Shown one piece after another: positions 9,837 through 21,966 of a stretch of 64,000 nt of DNA (positions are counted from its first letter, which is position 1; every line of letters begins with the position of its first letter). A program made the position numbers and the translations under genes. Origin of the DNA: Megachile rotundata (Eukaryota; Arthropoda; Insecta; Hymenoptera; Megachilidae). The notes beneath the pieces are model-generated. The model was given only the letters and a program-made list of their open reading frames with translations, had not been told where the DNA came from and ran no database searches. The stretch lies in NCBI RefSeq assembly GCF_050947335.1, contig NC_134984.1, positions 5,437,926-5,501,925 on the forward strand. Direction: 5' to 3'.

Positions 9837-10250
9837 TTCAACTAATCATTCGATGTAAGCGTAACGTTTGAAACTGTAAATAAATATATTTCGAATTATG
9901 TTGTGTTTAGTCTTATTTTAATTAGAAAAATGTCAAAATTGTAATAGTAAAAGTTTCATATGAAAATAATGGAACATAAAAAAGCTTGACTGTTACATTA
10001 CGATTATCCTAGTGATATGTTATTGTTTTTTTACAATTACACTTTGCGCTCCAAAAATATGAAAGAATTGTATGATATATGCTATGTGAAACTCAACGTT
10101 TCAGTAAAATAGGCCAAAAACTAGAAATTCGATTTTTTCCTTTTACATATGCTACCGACTGATGTATTGGGCATTTGATTTGGCTCAATAGCACATTTGA
10201 TTACCTTATTCGGCTGTATGCATTGTAACGAATCAAGGACGCAACGCTAG

Positions 10251-11667
10251 AAAAAGGTCCGATTTCGTACTTTTCGTTTCACGCCTCGAAAATTGCATAA
10301 ATTCACTTTCTGAGGATAGCTCTAGCACCGGTAGATATGCCCAATATCGGGCTGCTATCGATTTTACGCCAACAAACCTCACATTTTGAATGAAACGAAA
10401 AATTCTTCGGACGTCAACGTGAGACAGACAATCAAGATGGCCGCCTCTAGACACGTTGCGTCGTATTTTCCGTTTTACGTAAAATTTAGGCATTTACTCA
10501 CCAAAAGCGATAGCAGCCCGACATTACTGTAATGGTACGATGTCGGCTTGGTCCATTTTTTATCAATTTATCGCTTCTAGAAGAAATGAGACGAAAAATA
10601 CGATTTCGTGCACTTGCGCCTGTCAACGGTGTTCCGCCATACAATTATAGTTTCACGATTTTCCACTTGGAGCGCTTGTAGTATTTGTCCTGTGTTTTCC
10701 TGGTTTCGGTCAAGTTACCTACAACGTCGACGAAAACACGAAACTGTCGATAACTGCATACAGTTTTCTGGACTAGGTATGACACTGCGCATTCCACTGC
10801 GCACGTCACGTATTCAATTCAATTTTCCACCTTTAACTTTTCCATGCTTTATTAACAGAGACGGTCTTTGACCATTCGTTTTTGCCAACAGTGATGAACT
10901 GACTCGCAAAAAAATTACTCATCTCCACGCACGCTGACGCATTCTCGCCCGAGATTATTCTTATCAGGCATTTCTCGAACTCGGACACCCAACGCGACAT
11001 TCGAACCGATCATCTAAACATCCTCTCGCAAACGCAACTCAATATCTCATTTCATACGCACCGAAATTCTTTAGACTAAATATAAGTTAACCACACTCTA
11101 CGCGATTACCCACGCAATTTCTTGGAAATTTGTTTTCTAATAGTCGTAATAAAAGAATTACATTGCACCGAATTTATATAACAGAAAATAATATAACACA
11201 TTACCTCTTGCCGGCTGTTAATTCGTCTTTTTATTATAAAATATATTTGAAGTAATTATGAATAATTATGAAGAAATTGTATATAATAGTACATGCAATA
11301 GTATTTCATATAATACTGGAACTACAGTATTACTTCGAAACAAGCAACAGTTTCGAGCCTCGAAATTAGCAAATTTTTATCCCCATTTGTTTGATTGAAG
11401 TCCGCCGCCGAGAGAGAGATCCGAGAAGGAGTGAGAGGTCCGCGAAACCGAAGAAGTCATAAATTTTCACGGTCGACTGAACAGTATAGTAGAAAGAGGA
11501 CACAACATATATATAGTTTTCTCACTCCAATGCATGGCGATTTTGTCGTATTATGAAAAGTATATTCTCCGAAATTATATTATATCAATATGCTTTTTTT
11601 TTAAATCTAATGGTTGACAATGATCAATAATTTCAGGTATATTTTTACATATAATTTCAATTAATCT
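10251..11667. other. Non-coding region, no feature recognised
   Basis: No gene or clear element. A short block near 11335-11373 (CAACAGTTTCGAGCCTCGAA) is repeated in inverted orientation near 17020-17060, so these two places share a small repeat. A block of AGAG lies near 11413. Confidence 0.4.
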
Positions 11668-13097
11668 TGTGACGGAGCGGTGGGGGAAAACCCGAAGGGG
11701 GTTCCCTGGAGTGGGGGCAGTTAGGGAAAACGGCCCTCCACGCACCGATGCTCACACCCACGGACGATTTCTTTAATGGGGCGCCAGTGCTAATGCACTC
11801 GTCCGTAGTAATCGCCCTTCCGGCTGCTCTGTCGGGAGCGGGAATCAGAGGGGGTCAGAAAAAAACTAGTAAAAGACCCGCGAGTTCGTATCCAATAGAA
11901 AATGCTTTTATTCGGGCCTCCAAGCAGGCCACTTAAGCAAAACAGAAAAAATGAATTCGCGTGGGCCCCACGCGTTACAAGCAACGGTCGAGGAAAAGGG
12001 GTCGACTCGCCAGTTGCGTGGGAGGCTTTCGCGGCGCGGGGGCTCACGGTACGCGCGAGTACAGAAAATATAGAAATACAAAAAGAAAGCTGAGGTATTC
12101 GCCCGCAGGGAGCACGCCCTCTCAGGGGTCGTGGACAGCAAGGGGACGTTGGTCCTAAATACCCAAATACAGCGAAAAGAAAAAGAACTTGATTAGAGGG
12201 GACAGTGCCGTGTAGACTGTCCGCGGCCTCTAGGGTCCTCGTCACTGGGGCCAGGGGTCCTATCGCCCTCGCCCACGCGCAAATGAATAATGAAATCAAA
12301 AAGAAGGGTAAGGAGAAAGCTCCTACCTTTTGGCGCAGTGGACTCCACAAAAAACAAATTCCTCGGTGGGGCGGCGGCGACGAATAATCCACAGGCACAC
12401 AATACAAAATGACACAATGTCGGAAAATAAAAGGAAAAAATAAGAACGCACTACTCAGATTTTAAAAAAAAAGAAGAAACGTAGACGTAAAACACACGGA
12501 CAGGAAAAAAAGAAACTGGCTTTCGCGAAAGGATGCGGCTATCTATCGCGGCGGCTCGCTGGCTTCTCTCCCTCGAGATCTTCTTCCCCGGTTCGCGGAA
12601 TTCCCCCACCCCGAGGATTTCGGCGTCGAGGATGGGCCATTCCGTGGTGACGTCTGGTGGCCAGGTCCTGGGGCCCTCTCGAGGTGGCAGTTGGGGGTGG
12701 TTTGTCCCCAGGCCTGGCGTTCCCCGGTGGCGGCTGCCGGTCGCCCCCGCGGAGGGTGACGGGGTGGCACCGCGACCGGACAGCCGGGGTCTTCTTTGGT
12801 GGACCCATCCCGCGCATCCGTCACTCAGGGAGAGGTTCCTCCGCGACCGGGGACGACGACGGCTCCTTCGGTGGTGGTTGGAGGCAGCAAAAAAAAGGGG
12901 GGAAAAGGGTGGCGTCCGATATAATAAAATAAAAAAAATAGAAAAACACACACGCTCGCTCATTCATACCTGCCCCAGCGGCGAGGGGATTCCGCTTGGG
13001 CGGAGGAGTGGGGCTGGCAATTCGGGAGGATCCTCGTAACGAGGCATAACCAAAAAAAAAGAAGGTAATCAACCAAATGAAAATATGCCTCGTTACA
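11668..13097. mobile_element. Solo LTR, family 1, copy 1
   Basis: A 1430 bp element starting TGTGACGGAG and ending CTCGTTACA, flanked by the 4-bp TSD ATCT (11664-11667 and 13098-13101). Two further copies lie at 46532-48000 and 53729-55189. The TG/CA ends, 4-bp duplication and lack of coding potential fit a solo LTR of a Gypsy- or BEL-type retrotransposon. Many open frames in it are only by-products of its GC-rich sequence. Near the 3' end it has a 13-base inverted repeat (13036-13048 and 13084-13096). Confidence 0.8.
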
Positions 13098-13198
13098 ATC
13101 TATATAACAGAAATAAAAAAAAAATTGGAGGAAAAATTATTTAAGCATAATAAATGTATTGTTTTCTCACTCTAACAGATAGCGAGGTAAAATTGTAG

Positions 13199-13619
13199 AA
13201 TTACTCCGTCACCTCAAAAAAAATATTCGGGACATGTTTTCGATGTATTTTTGCCGCTCCGAGGTGCGGGGAAGGCGGTAGGGCGCGCGCTTTAGCGAAC
13301 CTAACCATTCGAAAGGTAATTTTTGACACGTTCGTCGTTCATTTGCAGCCTTACCGTTAGAATTACAAAAAAAATGTATCAGAACTTTCTTGTGGAGAAT
13401 TTTCCATTCTACATTTTTTGTTGGAAGCATTTTTTCATCAGATGAGAATTTTTCAAAATAAATACAAAAAACTCTAAGAAATCACGATTTTCTGCTGTTT
13501 TCCAAAATAGCAGCTCAGATATGTCCGACCGCCGATTTTTATGATCATATTCGTATTTAGGAGGCAAAAATACATCGAAAACATGTCCCGAATATTTTTT
13601 TTGAGGTGACGGAGTAATT
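13199..13619. mobile_element. Inverted-repeat (MITE-like) element
   Basis: Perfect 57-base inverted arms (13199-13255 and 13563-13619) beginning AATTACTCCGTCACCTC enclose about 307 bases without coding potential. The target duplication is unclear because the arms run into AATT at both ends. Confidence 0.75.
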
Positions 13620-13650
13620 GTACAGTTTTATCCATAGCGATTTTGGAGTA

Positions 13651-14732
13651 CAGTAAATATTCGATATGTGCACAAATGATCTGTACGATATGTGCACCAA
13701 AGTTATCCCCACCACTGGGGGGAAGACCCCTTCAGACGCCGAGAGCTCGATCGCCGAGAAATGTAACATGATTCGGGGTCGGGTATATCCGTGAAGCAAT
13801 ACATATGCAAATATAAAACTTTTTTATTTTTGATTTTTTCGAGAACCAACTTTTACCAATAGATTCTTTACATTTTTCTGATTAAAATGAGACCAAACAC
13901 GACATAATTTGGGCTATATTTACTGGTTTAATTGACGATGAAAGTTTTTCACGTCGAAGAGGATAGCGAGTCAAAAAGAAAGAGACGCTACGATCGTGGC
14001 AGTCGGCAAACATCAAAAGTCTATTCAATTGTTCACAATCCTAATACGTTGCTAACTTTTTTATTTTTTATCAAATTTTTATAAAACTTTCTCTATCATG
14101 TTCGTAACATTTTCCTGATTAAAATGAGACGAAACACGACGTAATTCGAGTTATATTTACTTGCAATATCTTATTAGAGTAAAGTCATCGATGTACGCGT
14201 AACATTTGAAATTACAAGTAAATATGGCTCGAAGTACGTCGTGTTTGGTCTCATTTTAATGAGAAAAATGTCACAAATATGATGGAAAAAGTTTAAAAAA
14301 AAAAAATCAAAAATAAAAAAGTTTTATTCTTGCCTTAGGAGTGTCCTTCTGGTAGGTCACTGTTTGTTTATGTTCAGTCTCCTTCGCTCGAAATGTAGGA
14401 ACTGTACGATATCTGCACCAGTTCGGTCCCGAGAATGGTGCACATATCGAACATGTACTACACATAGTCTAAATTATTTAGTGTTTAGTCTTATTTTAAT
14501 CAGAAAAATATAAAGAATCTATTAGTAAAAGTTGGATAACGAAAAAATGGAAAATAAAGAACTTTTACTCTTGCATTAGTATTATCCCTTACTATGTTTC
14601 CGTTTGTTTACATTCGATATCCTTCGCTCGTTGTCCTTTTCTACGTTCGGCAAAACATCAATCAATGTAGGAACTGTACGATATCTGCACCAGTTCAGAC
14701 CCGAGAATGGTGCACATATCGAATATTTACTG
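13651..14732. mobile_element. pogo-like non-autonomous DNA element
   Basis: TIRs CAGTAAATATTCGATATGTG at 13651 and its complement ending at 14732, flanked by TA on both sides (13649-13650, 14733-14734). CAGT ends with a TA duplication fit the pogo/Tigger branch of Tc1/mariner. No transposase remains. Inside, a block with GTACGATATCTGCACCAGTT occurs twice (near 14403 and 14671), and copies of the motif around AAACACGACGTAATT appear near 13895, 14125 and 14235. Confidence 0.6.
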
Positions 14733-15038
14733 TATTACGAAAAATATATTTTTTGAAATTATAGTGCTGGTTTGTTTTCGTTTTTTTAATTTTAATGGCT
14801 AGTTAATAATTTTAATAAATCTATTTAACAATCAAACGAAACATTATTTAAGTGTAATGCAGTATATAGAATATACAATATAATAATACTATATGAATTA
14901 TACAGGGTGTCTGCGCCAAAGTGTTACACCTTAATATCTCATGAACTATTGATGTCATGAAAAAGTGCTTATATGGAAATTGCAGGGTAAAAGAGGCCCT
15001 ATGTTTTGGCAGAAGCAAAATTTTTTTATTGTTATTAA

Positions 15039-15512
15039 CACTTTAACGACCGCACGTCTACGCAATCAAACGTCGCCAGGGGCCGGCAGTATTTTTGAAG
15101 AATTAATTTAAAAGAACTTTATTAAATTCACGAAAAAGTTAACATAAAACAAAAAACGACAACAATTTAACAACAAATTTAATATTTCGTAGAGCGCCGA
15201 CATTTGCTCCATAATTTACATGGTACACCACTGTAGTGTAAAATGTAAAATTAAAAATAGGCAATAATTACCTAAAATCAAAGACGTGGCGATGAAATAC
15301 GAAGCCAATAGCAATATCCACACTTGTTTACATTCATAAATTATTACATAGAAAGTGTAGTACTGCCCAACAACCTTCGGCGGTAGCATCACACACATGT
15401 TGTGTGAGCGGTCGTTAACGGTTGTTCCGGCTATCACACACGTGTTGTGTGAGCGGTCGTTAACGGTTGTTCCGGCTATCACACACGTGTTGTGTGAGCG
15501 GTCGTTAAAGTG
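15039..15512. mobile_element. piggyBac-like non-autonomous element 2
   Basis: A 474 bp element with perfect 15-base TIRs (CACTTTAACGACCGC and complement), flanked by TTAA at 15035-15038 and 15513-15516. The opposite arm of the fold-back near 16705 gives the empty site. Its right end carries three copies of a 45-base repeat holding CACACGTGTTGTGTGAGCGG (from about 15390 to 15505), an arrangement like that of element 1. Confidence 0.85.
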
Positions 15513-15982
15513 TTAATGTAAAAGATAGGATGGTGAAGTTTCGTTTTTTAAATGGAACTATAATTTTTTTTTCGATCAGGCGATAGTGCTTTTCAAGACG
15601 AATTCATCAAGGTTTTATGTACTTACCCGATTTTTATTAATTTTCGAGATATAACGCTTAGAAATTTACTGATTTTCAGCAGTGACATCTCGGTTTGACG
15701 AGTAAGTCATAAAAACGTTCTTATTGTTACGGTAAGTGCCGCTGGTTTGACTCTGCCTGCCGAAACAGATAGGCGGGGTCTATGGTCAAAATGGCAGGTC
15801 CGAAGAGTAAGAAACGTAGAAAGCATTGTCCATTACGGTCTAAGTTTTCCATATCGAAGATGATATTAATAGTTTGGAAGGTTGGGACATTTATTTAAAT
15901 GTTTCAGTAGAAGGTAGGTATGAAGACAATTTAACAAAAAATAATATGCAAAAAATATGCATATATTTTTAAAAAATATGCG

Positions 15983-16273
15983 AGAGAGACTAGGGAGTGG
16001 ATGGATAGAATATTTAATGATAAATGGATAGGCCGTAGTGGACCAATTTCTTGGCCACCGCGGTCACCTGATTTGACTGCGTGTGATTTCTTCTTATGGG
16101 GTCACATTAAATAATAAATTTATAGAACTCCTATAAACAATATAAATGAGTTAAAAAATAGAATACACAATGCGTGCGCAAATGTTCCATGCGAAATTAT
16201 GGAAAAGGTCGAGAACGAATTTGTAAAACGTTTACAAACTTGTATTTCAAATAGCGGAAAGCATGTAGAATAA
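15983..16273 (+). pseudogene. C-terminal fragment of a Tc1/mariner-type transposase
   Basis: One frame encodes WIGRSGPISWPPRSPDL followed by TACDFFLWGHIK and, after two adjacent stops (TAATAA near 16112), a tail ending in RLQTCISNSGKHVE. The PPRSPDLTxxDFFLWG block is the third catalytic motif of a large group of insect Tc1/mariner-type transposases. The N-terminal DNA-binding part and the first two catalytic Asp motifs are missing. Confidence 0.65.
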
Positions 16274-16847
16274 ATTTTTTGCATATTATTTTTTGTTAAA
16301 TTGTCTTTATGCCTACCTTCTACTGAAACATTTAAATAAATGTCCCAACCTTCCAAACTATTAATATCATCTTCGATATGGAAAACTTAGACCGTAATGG
16401 ACAATGCTTTCTACGTTTCTTACTCTTCGGACCTGCCATTTTGACCATAGACCCCGCCTATCTGTTTCGGCAGGCAGAGTCAAACCAGCGGCACTTACCG
16501 TAACAATAAGAACGTTTTTATGACTTACTCGTCAAACCGAGATGTCACTGCTGGAAATCAATAAATTTCTAAGCGTTATATCTCGAAAACTAATAAAAAT
16601 CGGGTAAGTACATAAAACTTGATGAATTCGTCTTGAAAAGCACTATCGCCTGATCGAAAAAAAATTATAGTTCCATTTAAAAAACGAAACTTCACCATCA
16701 TATCTTTTACATTAATAACAATAAAAAAATTTTGCTTCTGCCAAAACATAGGGCCTCTTTTACCCTGCAATTTCCATATAAGCACTTTTTCGTGACATCA
16801 ATAGTTCATGAGATATTAAGGTGTAACACTTTGGCGCGGACACCCTG

Positions 16848-17284
16848 TGCATATACAATACACAATAATAACACAACACATACATATGTAGCTGTATGCT
16901 GATATTCACATAATTGTAAAAAAATAAGGTGAAATGTGACAAGTTAGGAATTGGAGCGTGATCCATTCATTTGATTCTACATTGATTCGTTGCAAGCAAC
17001 TCGCTCGGGACCGGCCAGTTGCTAATTTCGAAGCTCGAAACTGTTGCCTGTTTCGAGGCAATATGTATTATGTACATGTTCCATTCACGAACTTTTACGA
17101 GTATTAAAAAGGGAAAGCATGTTATGTTCTGTCCTCGTCTAAAGAATAACATCGCTGCTTGACCGATTTCACTTTTTAGTTTATCGCTACACCAAACTCC
17201 CTTTTGTTTTTTCTACGTGGTCCCCGTCGCATCGTCACGGGGACTTCTCCCCGCCTCCGTCATCTCGGGAACAAAGGCAAGCCG
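16848..17284. other. Non-coding, no feature recognised
   Basis: A/T-rich sequence with the inverted match to 11335-11373 near 17020-17060. No gene is seen. Confidence 0.4.
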
Positions 17285-17300
17285 ACTAGTATACTTACCT

Positions 17301-18452
17301 TCTTCTTTTTTTTTTTTTTTATTTAGGAAGACAGAAATCCAGTAACGGACATCTGGGAAGATAGCCCAGATAGTGTGAGACTCCCGCTTCCGGCGCCCCT
17401 AGAAGAGGGGCGGTTTCCACGGCCTGCTCACTAAAACTGTCTCCTCCCCCGCTACGCGGGGGTTGGCGGCAACCCGCCAGGCTTCCTTACCGGATGGGGC
17501 ATAGTGTACTGGTCTAGGCCATCGCTCGCAGTTGTGGAAGAAAGACTACCCCCCACCCCTCGCGTGTGTGTTCCATGTGTGGAGACTGGATGCTCTCAAC
17601 CAAAGGGTTTTGGCCCTAGGGGCTGCGTCAAGATCTAGAGGGAGGCTCCCGGGCAAAATGCGCTGACCTTCCGCTGACCCTGTAACGCCCCCTCGGCACC
17701 GCCGCCCGGTGGGCTCGAACATACGGTAAGACCGCAACCTCCTCCACCATTTCCCACCTAAATGTCGTTCTATAGTCTGTTACTACTGCCTATCTCTTGT
17801 GTATTGCCTGTTACTCATATTCCATTTCCGTATTTCCGCCCCCCCCCCCCCCGCCCCCCACCCCACCCCCTCGATCCTCGATTAACAAATTAATATCTCC
17901 GCGCTTTATAATCCTTTCCTTCCCTCTGCCTAGTTAACGCTATTTGTTTCTACTCTTGCCTCTGTTTCGGGCCCGCCGCCCCCACCCCCGCCCCCGCCCC
18001 TCACCCCTGCGCTGTTCTTTCCTGCTCCCCCTATTTATCTATACGCGGTTTCCTGTGCGCATTATTAATACTAATGTCGTCGCTGTTACACCAAATGAAG
18101 TAATATAATGAATAAGTAAATAAATAAACAACCGAAGGATAAATATGTAATAAATATGTAATAAGTGACACGTAAAATGTAAATATAAAAGTATAAAATA
18201 TATGTTATAACATAGTATGTGCGTGTAACGTATTCTACTGTTTTCCTCATCCCCGCCCCCTGCACAAACTCGTTAATATTCGCTCGCATGATTGCGTTTC
18301 CGCCCCGCGCCTAATTTCGACTTCCGCTTCTCGCTTAGGACTCCGCTTATCCCTTTTTCCCTTTTTCGCTGTCCGCTTTTCCCCTTTTTGTTCCTACTTC
18401 GCCCCAGTCTTTCTCCACAACGCTACATGAGCCCATTGCTCTCGGTATTTAA
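17301..18452 (-). mobile_element. Retroelement X, copy 4 (5'-truncated)
   Basis: The poly(T) end on the left followed by TTAGGAAGACAGAAATCC is the 3' end of X in minus orientation. It is flanked by a 16-base TSD, ACTAGTATACTTACCT (17285-17300 and 18453-18468). The middle has C-rich runs near 17838-17870. It is not coding. Confidence 0.8.
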
Positions 18453-18589
18453 ACTAGTATACTTACCTGATTCATAACAAGCAACTAGCCTATATTTAGC
18501 GTGTGCTCACATGCATCCAATAGTATTATCTCAATAATTCAGAATCATCGAATTTTATGTAGATATAATGTATGAAAAATGCAACCTTG

Positions 18590-18650
18590 GTTGTCGGGAA
18601 TCGAACCCGCAACACTCCCCCGCATCATAATTGTGACTGTACACATTTAT
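18590..18650 (-). tRNA. tRNA-like B-box sequence, probably a pseudogene or SINE relic
   Basis: The minus strand contains GCGGGTTCGATTCCCGAC, a good T-arm and pol III B box. No complete cloverleaf, acceptor stem or A box is evident, so this is unlikely to be a working tRNA. Confidence 0.2.
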
Positions 18651-18963
18651 CCCCGCAATGAATCATGAAAAATGAATCGTGATGAGAAACACTGTTTAAC
18701 ACGTTGAGAAATCCCAAATTTTTGCCAGATATGTACCCCAGGTCGGACACACGTGGTCACGGTACAAGGACCATCAAGATAACAAGGTCCAATCATGTTA
18801 TGTTAGACTCGCCATAAATTGACCCTTCAGTTTTCGCTTAGAACCAGGAAACTTTCCTGGCCGCGGAAATTTATTCTTTTGAAAAAATTCGTGACATTGT
18901 TCGTAGTCCTGATTGTTCACTTTCACACGCCTAGGCTATGAACTCGTCCAGGTCTGAACGCCA

Positions 18964-21324
18964 GAGAGAGCACGGCTGGCTGTCGTGGCGAGCGCACGTG
19001 TTGGGGGGTCGCTCCGCGATAAAGTTCAATTTTGGTGGGAAAAAGTGGTCAAAGTGTGATAAATAATGTTGTGAAGTGAGGGGAGACCGTGGGAGAAGTG
19101 AGTGGTGAAGTTTTGTAAAAATCGGAGGTGAAATAATAAATTTATAAATAAAAATCAAAATTTCGGTAATGGCGACCTCCACGCGACGCGAGGGAAAGCA
19201 TGGGGTGCAAACCCATGAGTAATCGAAAGCGAGGAAACGAGTGTTCGGGCCGACCGCGGAATAAAATAAATATGTGCGCGACTTAAACATGATTATTTTT
19301 ATATATCGCGAGTGAAAATAGTGTAATTTAAGGGTGAAAGTTGCCCTCGAAGAAGGACTTGCGCGAACACGTGGTCGTGCGGCATGTCGAAGTTGCGAGA
19401 GAAAGTCGCAGAAATTAAATAAATTAAATAATGTAAATGTCAGTAGGGATTTAGAGTGCGGGGAAAGGGCGAATGAGGCATATTGAATGCACGCGGTGAT
19501 TAGTTTTGGCTATTTTCGTATTTTCGTGATTTGATAGTAAATAAATAATAGCGTCGGTCGAGCAACCTTCAATATATCGAACGAACACGTGGGTATCTCC
19601 GAGCGAGGGAAAGCGTAGAGCGTAAAGGCCGGTTCGCAAATATCCAACATGGCCGGGGAAGGGTCGCTGCAGGCGCATGGAGAGCGGCCCTTAAGGACGA
19701 AGCCTAAGGGCGAAGCGAAGGCACGCGGCAACAAGCAAGATGGCGGAGGAAGGATAGCCGCAAGCGCATGGAGAGCTGCCCTTAGGGACGAAGCCTATGG
19801 GTGAAGCGGAGGCATGCGGCAACAAGCAAGATGGCGGAGACATGGCGCGTTTTTCAAATGGTAAGCGGATAGGTTGAAGCAAGAAGACAATGAGGAGGAG
19901 AAGAGGAAGAGGCGAGACGACCCGGAACGAAGTGAAGGAAGGAAGTAATTAATTAATTAATTAATAAATAAATGAAGTGAATTAGATTAATAATAATAAT
20001 AATAATAATAATAAATTAATTAATAATTAAGGAATAAATTATTCTAAATAGTGAAGTGATTAGTAGATTAATAAATAAATAAATAATAAATAATAAATAA
20101 TTAACAGATAGGCAACTAATTCGGTGTAGTGTTAGGAAAGTGTTGTGGGAGTGCAGTGAAGTGCTAAGAGTGTTGCGGGTACAGGGGAATGTACGTGATC
20201 ACGTGCGCGAGTGCAGAGGAACAGTGCAAAGCGGGAAAATGGCGAAAAAGTGTTGGAAGAACTGCGGAAAACGCTCCAGCACTCTGGAAACTACGAAGTC
20301 ACAACGATGGTGGAGCAAAGGGGCCGCATTGAGAATATCCAGCATAGCGAAGGAAGGAACGCTGCAAGCATTTGGAGAGCGGCCCTAAAGGGTAAAGCGA
20401 AAGGATGCAACAACAAGCAAGACGGCGGAGGCATGGTGCGCTTTTCAAACGGCAAGAGGAGGGGAAAAAGCGAGAAGACAGCGAGAGGGAGAAGAGGAAG
20501 AGCAGGAGTGCAAGAAGCGGAAGAACAAATATAGACACGACCGATCAAACGACTCAAACCTGCAAAGGAGGAAACCGGTGTCAGCCTGGTCATAGCACCA
20601 TTAGGGGGCACAAAACGGGGACCGACTGAGCGGGGGAGAGGAGGGAGAGAGGTCAAATCGAACCGAGCACCCTTCCGATCAACTGTTGATTCAGCAAGGA
20701 ACCCAGTCGTCAGCCTGGTCATGGCACCATTACGGGGCGACAACGGGGACCGAGTGGGATTGACAGGAGAGAGGAAGGAGAAATTTTACCAAGAGCAATG
20801 GGCTCGTGTAGCGTTGTGGAAGAAGACTGGGGCATAATAGGAAATGCGGGGGAAAACCGGTAAGCGGCGAAAACGCAAAGGATTAAAAGGGCGCAAGGGA
20901 AGGGGAAACAGCGCGAAACGAAATGGAAAGCGAGGCGCGAAACTTAAAATACGGAGCGACTGCGGAGCGAAACACTAACGACGAATGGGCGGTAAGGGAA
21001 AAGGAATCTACGGTGAAGAGAGTGAAAACGCAACGAAGTGACGCGCGTAAAACGAAATGCAGAGCGGTCGCGGAATGGAACGGTAGTGGTAAACGCACAG
21101 CAGCAGGGAATTAAACGCAACCCTAACTTTAGATAGTAGTTTTTTTATCTCTTATATATTTATTTATTAGGCATACTTATTTAGTTAAGTATAGCGTAAC
21201 GAACTAGCATAAACAAATTAGGAAACACAAGCTACAATATTAATATTAAGATAGGCAAGGCGAGAAAGAGTTCAGATGAGGTAATATCAGCGATAGCGAA
21301 ACAAATAGGGTATTAATGCGTGTT

Positions 21325-21366
<42 letters not shown>

Positions 21367-21952
21367 GGGGGGGAAGAAAAAAAATTTTCTGAAATTAATA
21401 GAAAGGCAGGTAAACTAGGAAGTACGGCGAAAGCAGAATTAAGTATAGAAAATACACTTAGGTGCGAAATGGTGGGGAGAGGTTGCGGTTTCGCCGTATG
21501 TTCCAGCCCACCGGGAGGCGGTGCTGAGAGAGCGTTACAAGGTCAGCTGGAGGTCAGCGCATTTTGCCCGGGAGCCTCCCCTAGATCTTGACGCAGCCTC
21601 TCGGGCCAAAACCCTTTGGTTGAGAGCATCCATTCCCCACGCATGGAACACATACGCGAGGGGTGGGGGGCGGGGGGAGGGGGGCAGTCTTTCTTCCACA
21701 ACTGCGAGCGATGGCCTAGACCAGATGGACTATGCCGTATCCGGCAGGGAAGCCTGGCGGGTTGCCGCCACCCCCCGCCCTTGAGGCGGGGGCGGGAGAC
21801 AGTTTTAGTGAGTATGCGTGGAAACCGTCCCTCTTCTAGGGCGCCGGAAGTGTGAGCCTCACACTATCTGGACTATATTCCCAGATGTCCGCAATTGGAT
21901 TTCTATCTTCCTAAATAAAAAAAAAAAAGAAAAAAAGAAAAAATAAAAAAAA
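18964..21952 (+). mobile_element. Retroelement X, copy 1 (longest copy)
   Basis: About 2.99 kb between 14-base TSDs (AGGTCTGAACGCCA at 18950-18963 and 21953-21966), with a long A-rich tail. The 5' end CACGGCTGGCTGTCGTGGCG is shared with copies 2 and 3. No frame is conserved between copies or resembles a known protein. Internal features are a TTAATTAATAATAAT tract near 19945-20105, three diverged repeats of about 100 bases with GGAGAGCGGCCC (near 19660, 19750 and 20350), two repeats with GTCAGCCTGGTCATAGCACC (near 20578 and 20710), and a (GT)n run. It moves as a LINE-type element, but the machinery must come from elsewhere. Confidence 0.8.
21325..21372. repeat. (GT)n microsatellite followed by a G run inside X copy 1
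   Basis: Alternating GT for about 38 bases, then about nine G. The open frame through it is an artefact. Confidence 0.9.
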
Positions 21953-21966
21953 AGGTCTGAACGCCA

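Larger units (their letters stand above)
8701..10250. repeat. Dispersed repeat W, copy 1 (interrupted by a piggyBac-like element)
   Basis: About 0.95 kb of non-coding repeat. Inverted matches are at 27169-27470 (to about 8850-9145) and 22785-23380 (to about 9148-10250, less the insertion). The first 130 bases are also found just beyond the partner gene of copy C (30.06-30.19 kb, inverted), so the junction with the transposon end lies somewhere in 8701-8850. It contains the widely dispersed motif around ACGTCGTGTTTGGTCTTATTT near 9900. Confidence 0.6.
14903..16847. mobile_element. Tc1/mariner-like fold-back element
   Basis: Starts CAGGGTGTCTGCGCCAAAG and ends with the near-complement. The left arm (14903-15962, less a 478-base insertion) and right arm (about 16270-16847) are near-perfect inverted repeats of about 580 bases; the middle holds the end of a transposase gene. 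This looks like a head-to-head rearrangement of one family. TA precedes the left end, but no clean duplication is seen on the right. Confidence 0.65.

Noticed and set aside
11790..13072. Many open frames of 60-205 codons inside the family 1 LTR copies (also at 46654-47955 and 53907-55145)
   Set aside because: They occur on both strands in overlapping frames, follow GC-rich composition, are not preserved in frame between copies, and match no protein family.
18931..21855. ORFs in X copies that could be read as a LINE ORF1
   Set aside because: They differ between copies, are broken by indels, and lack coiled-coil, RRM or zinc-knuckle motifs.
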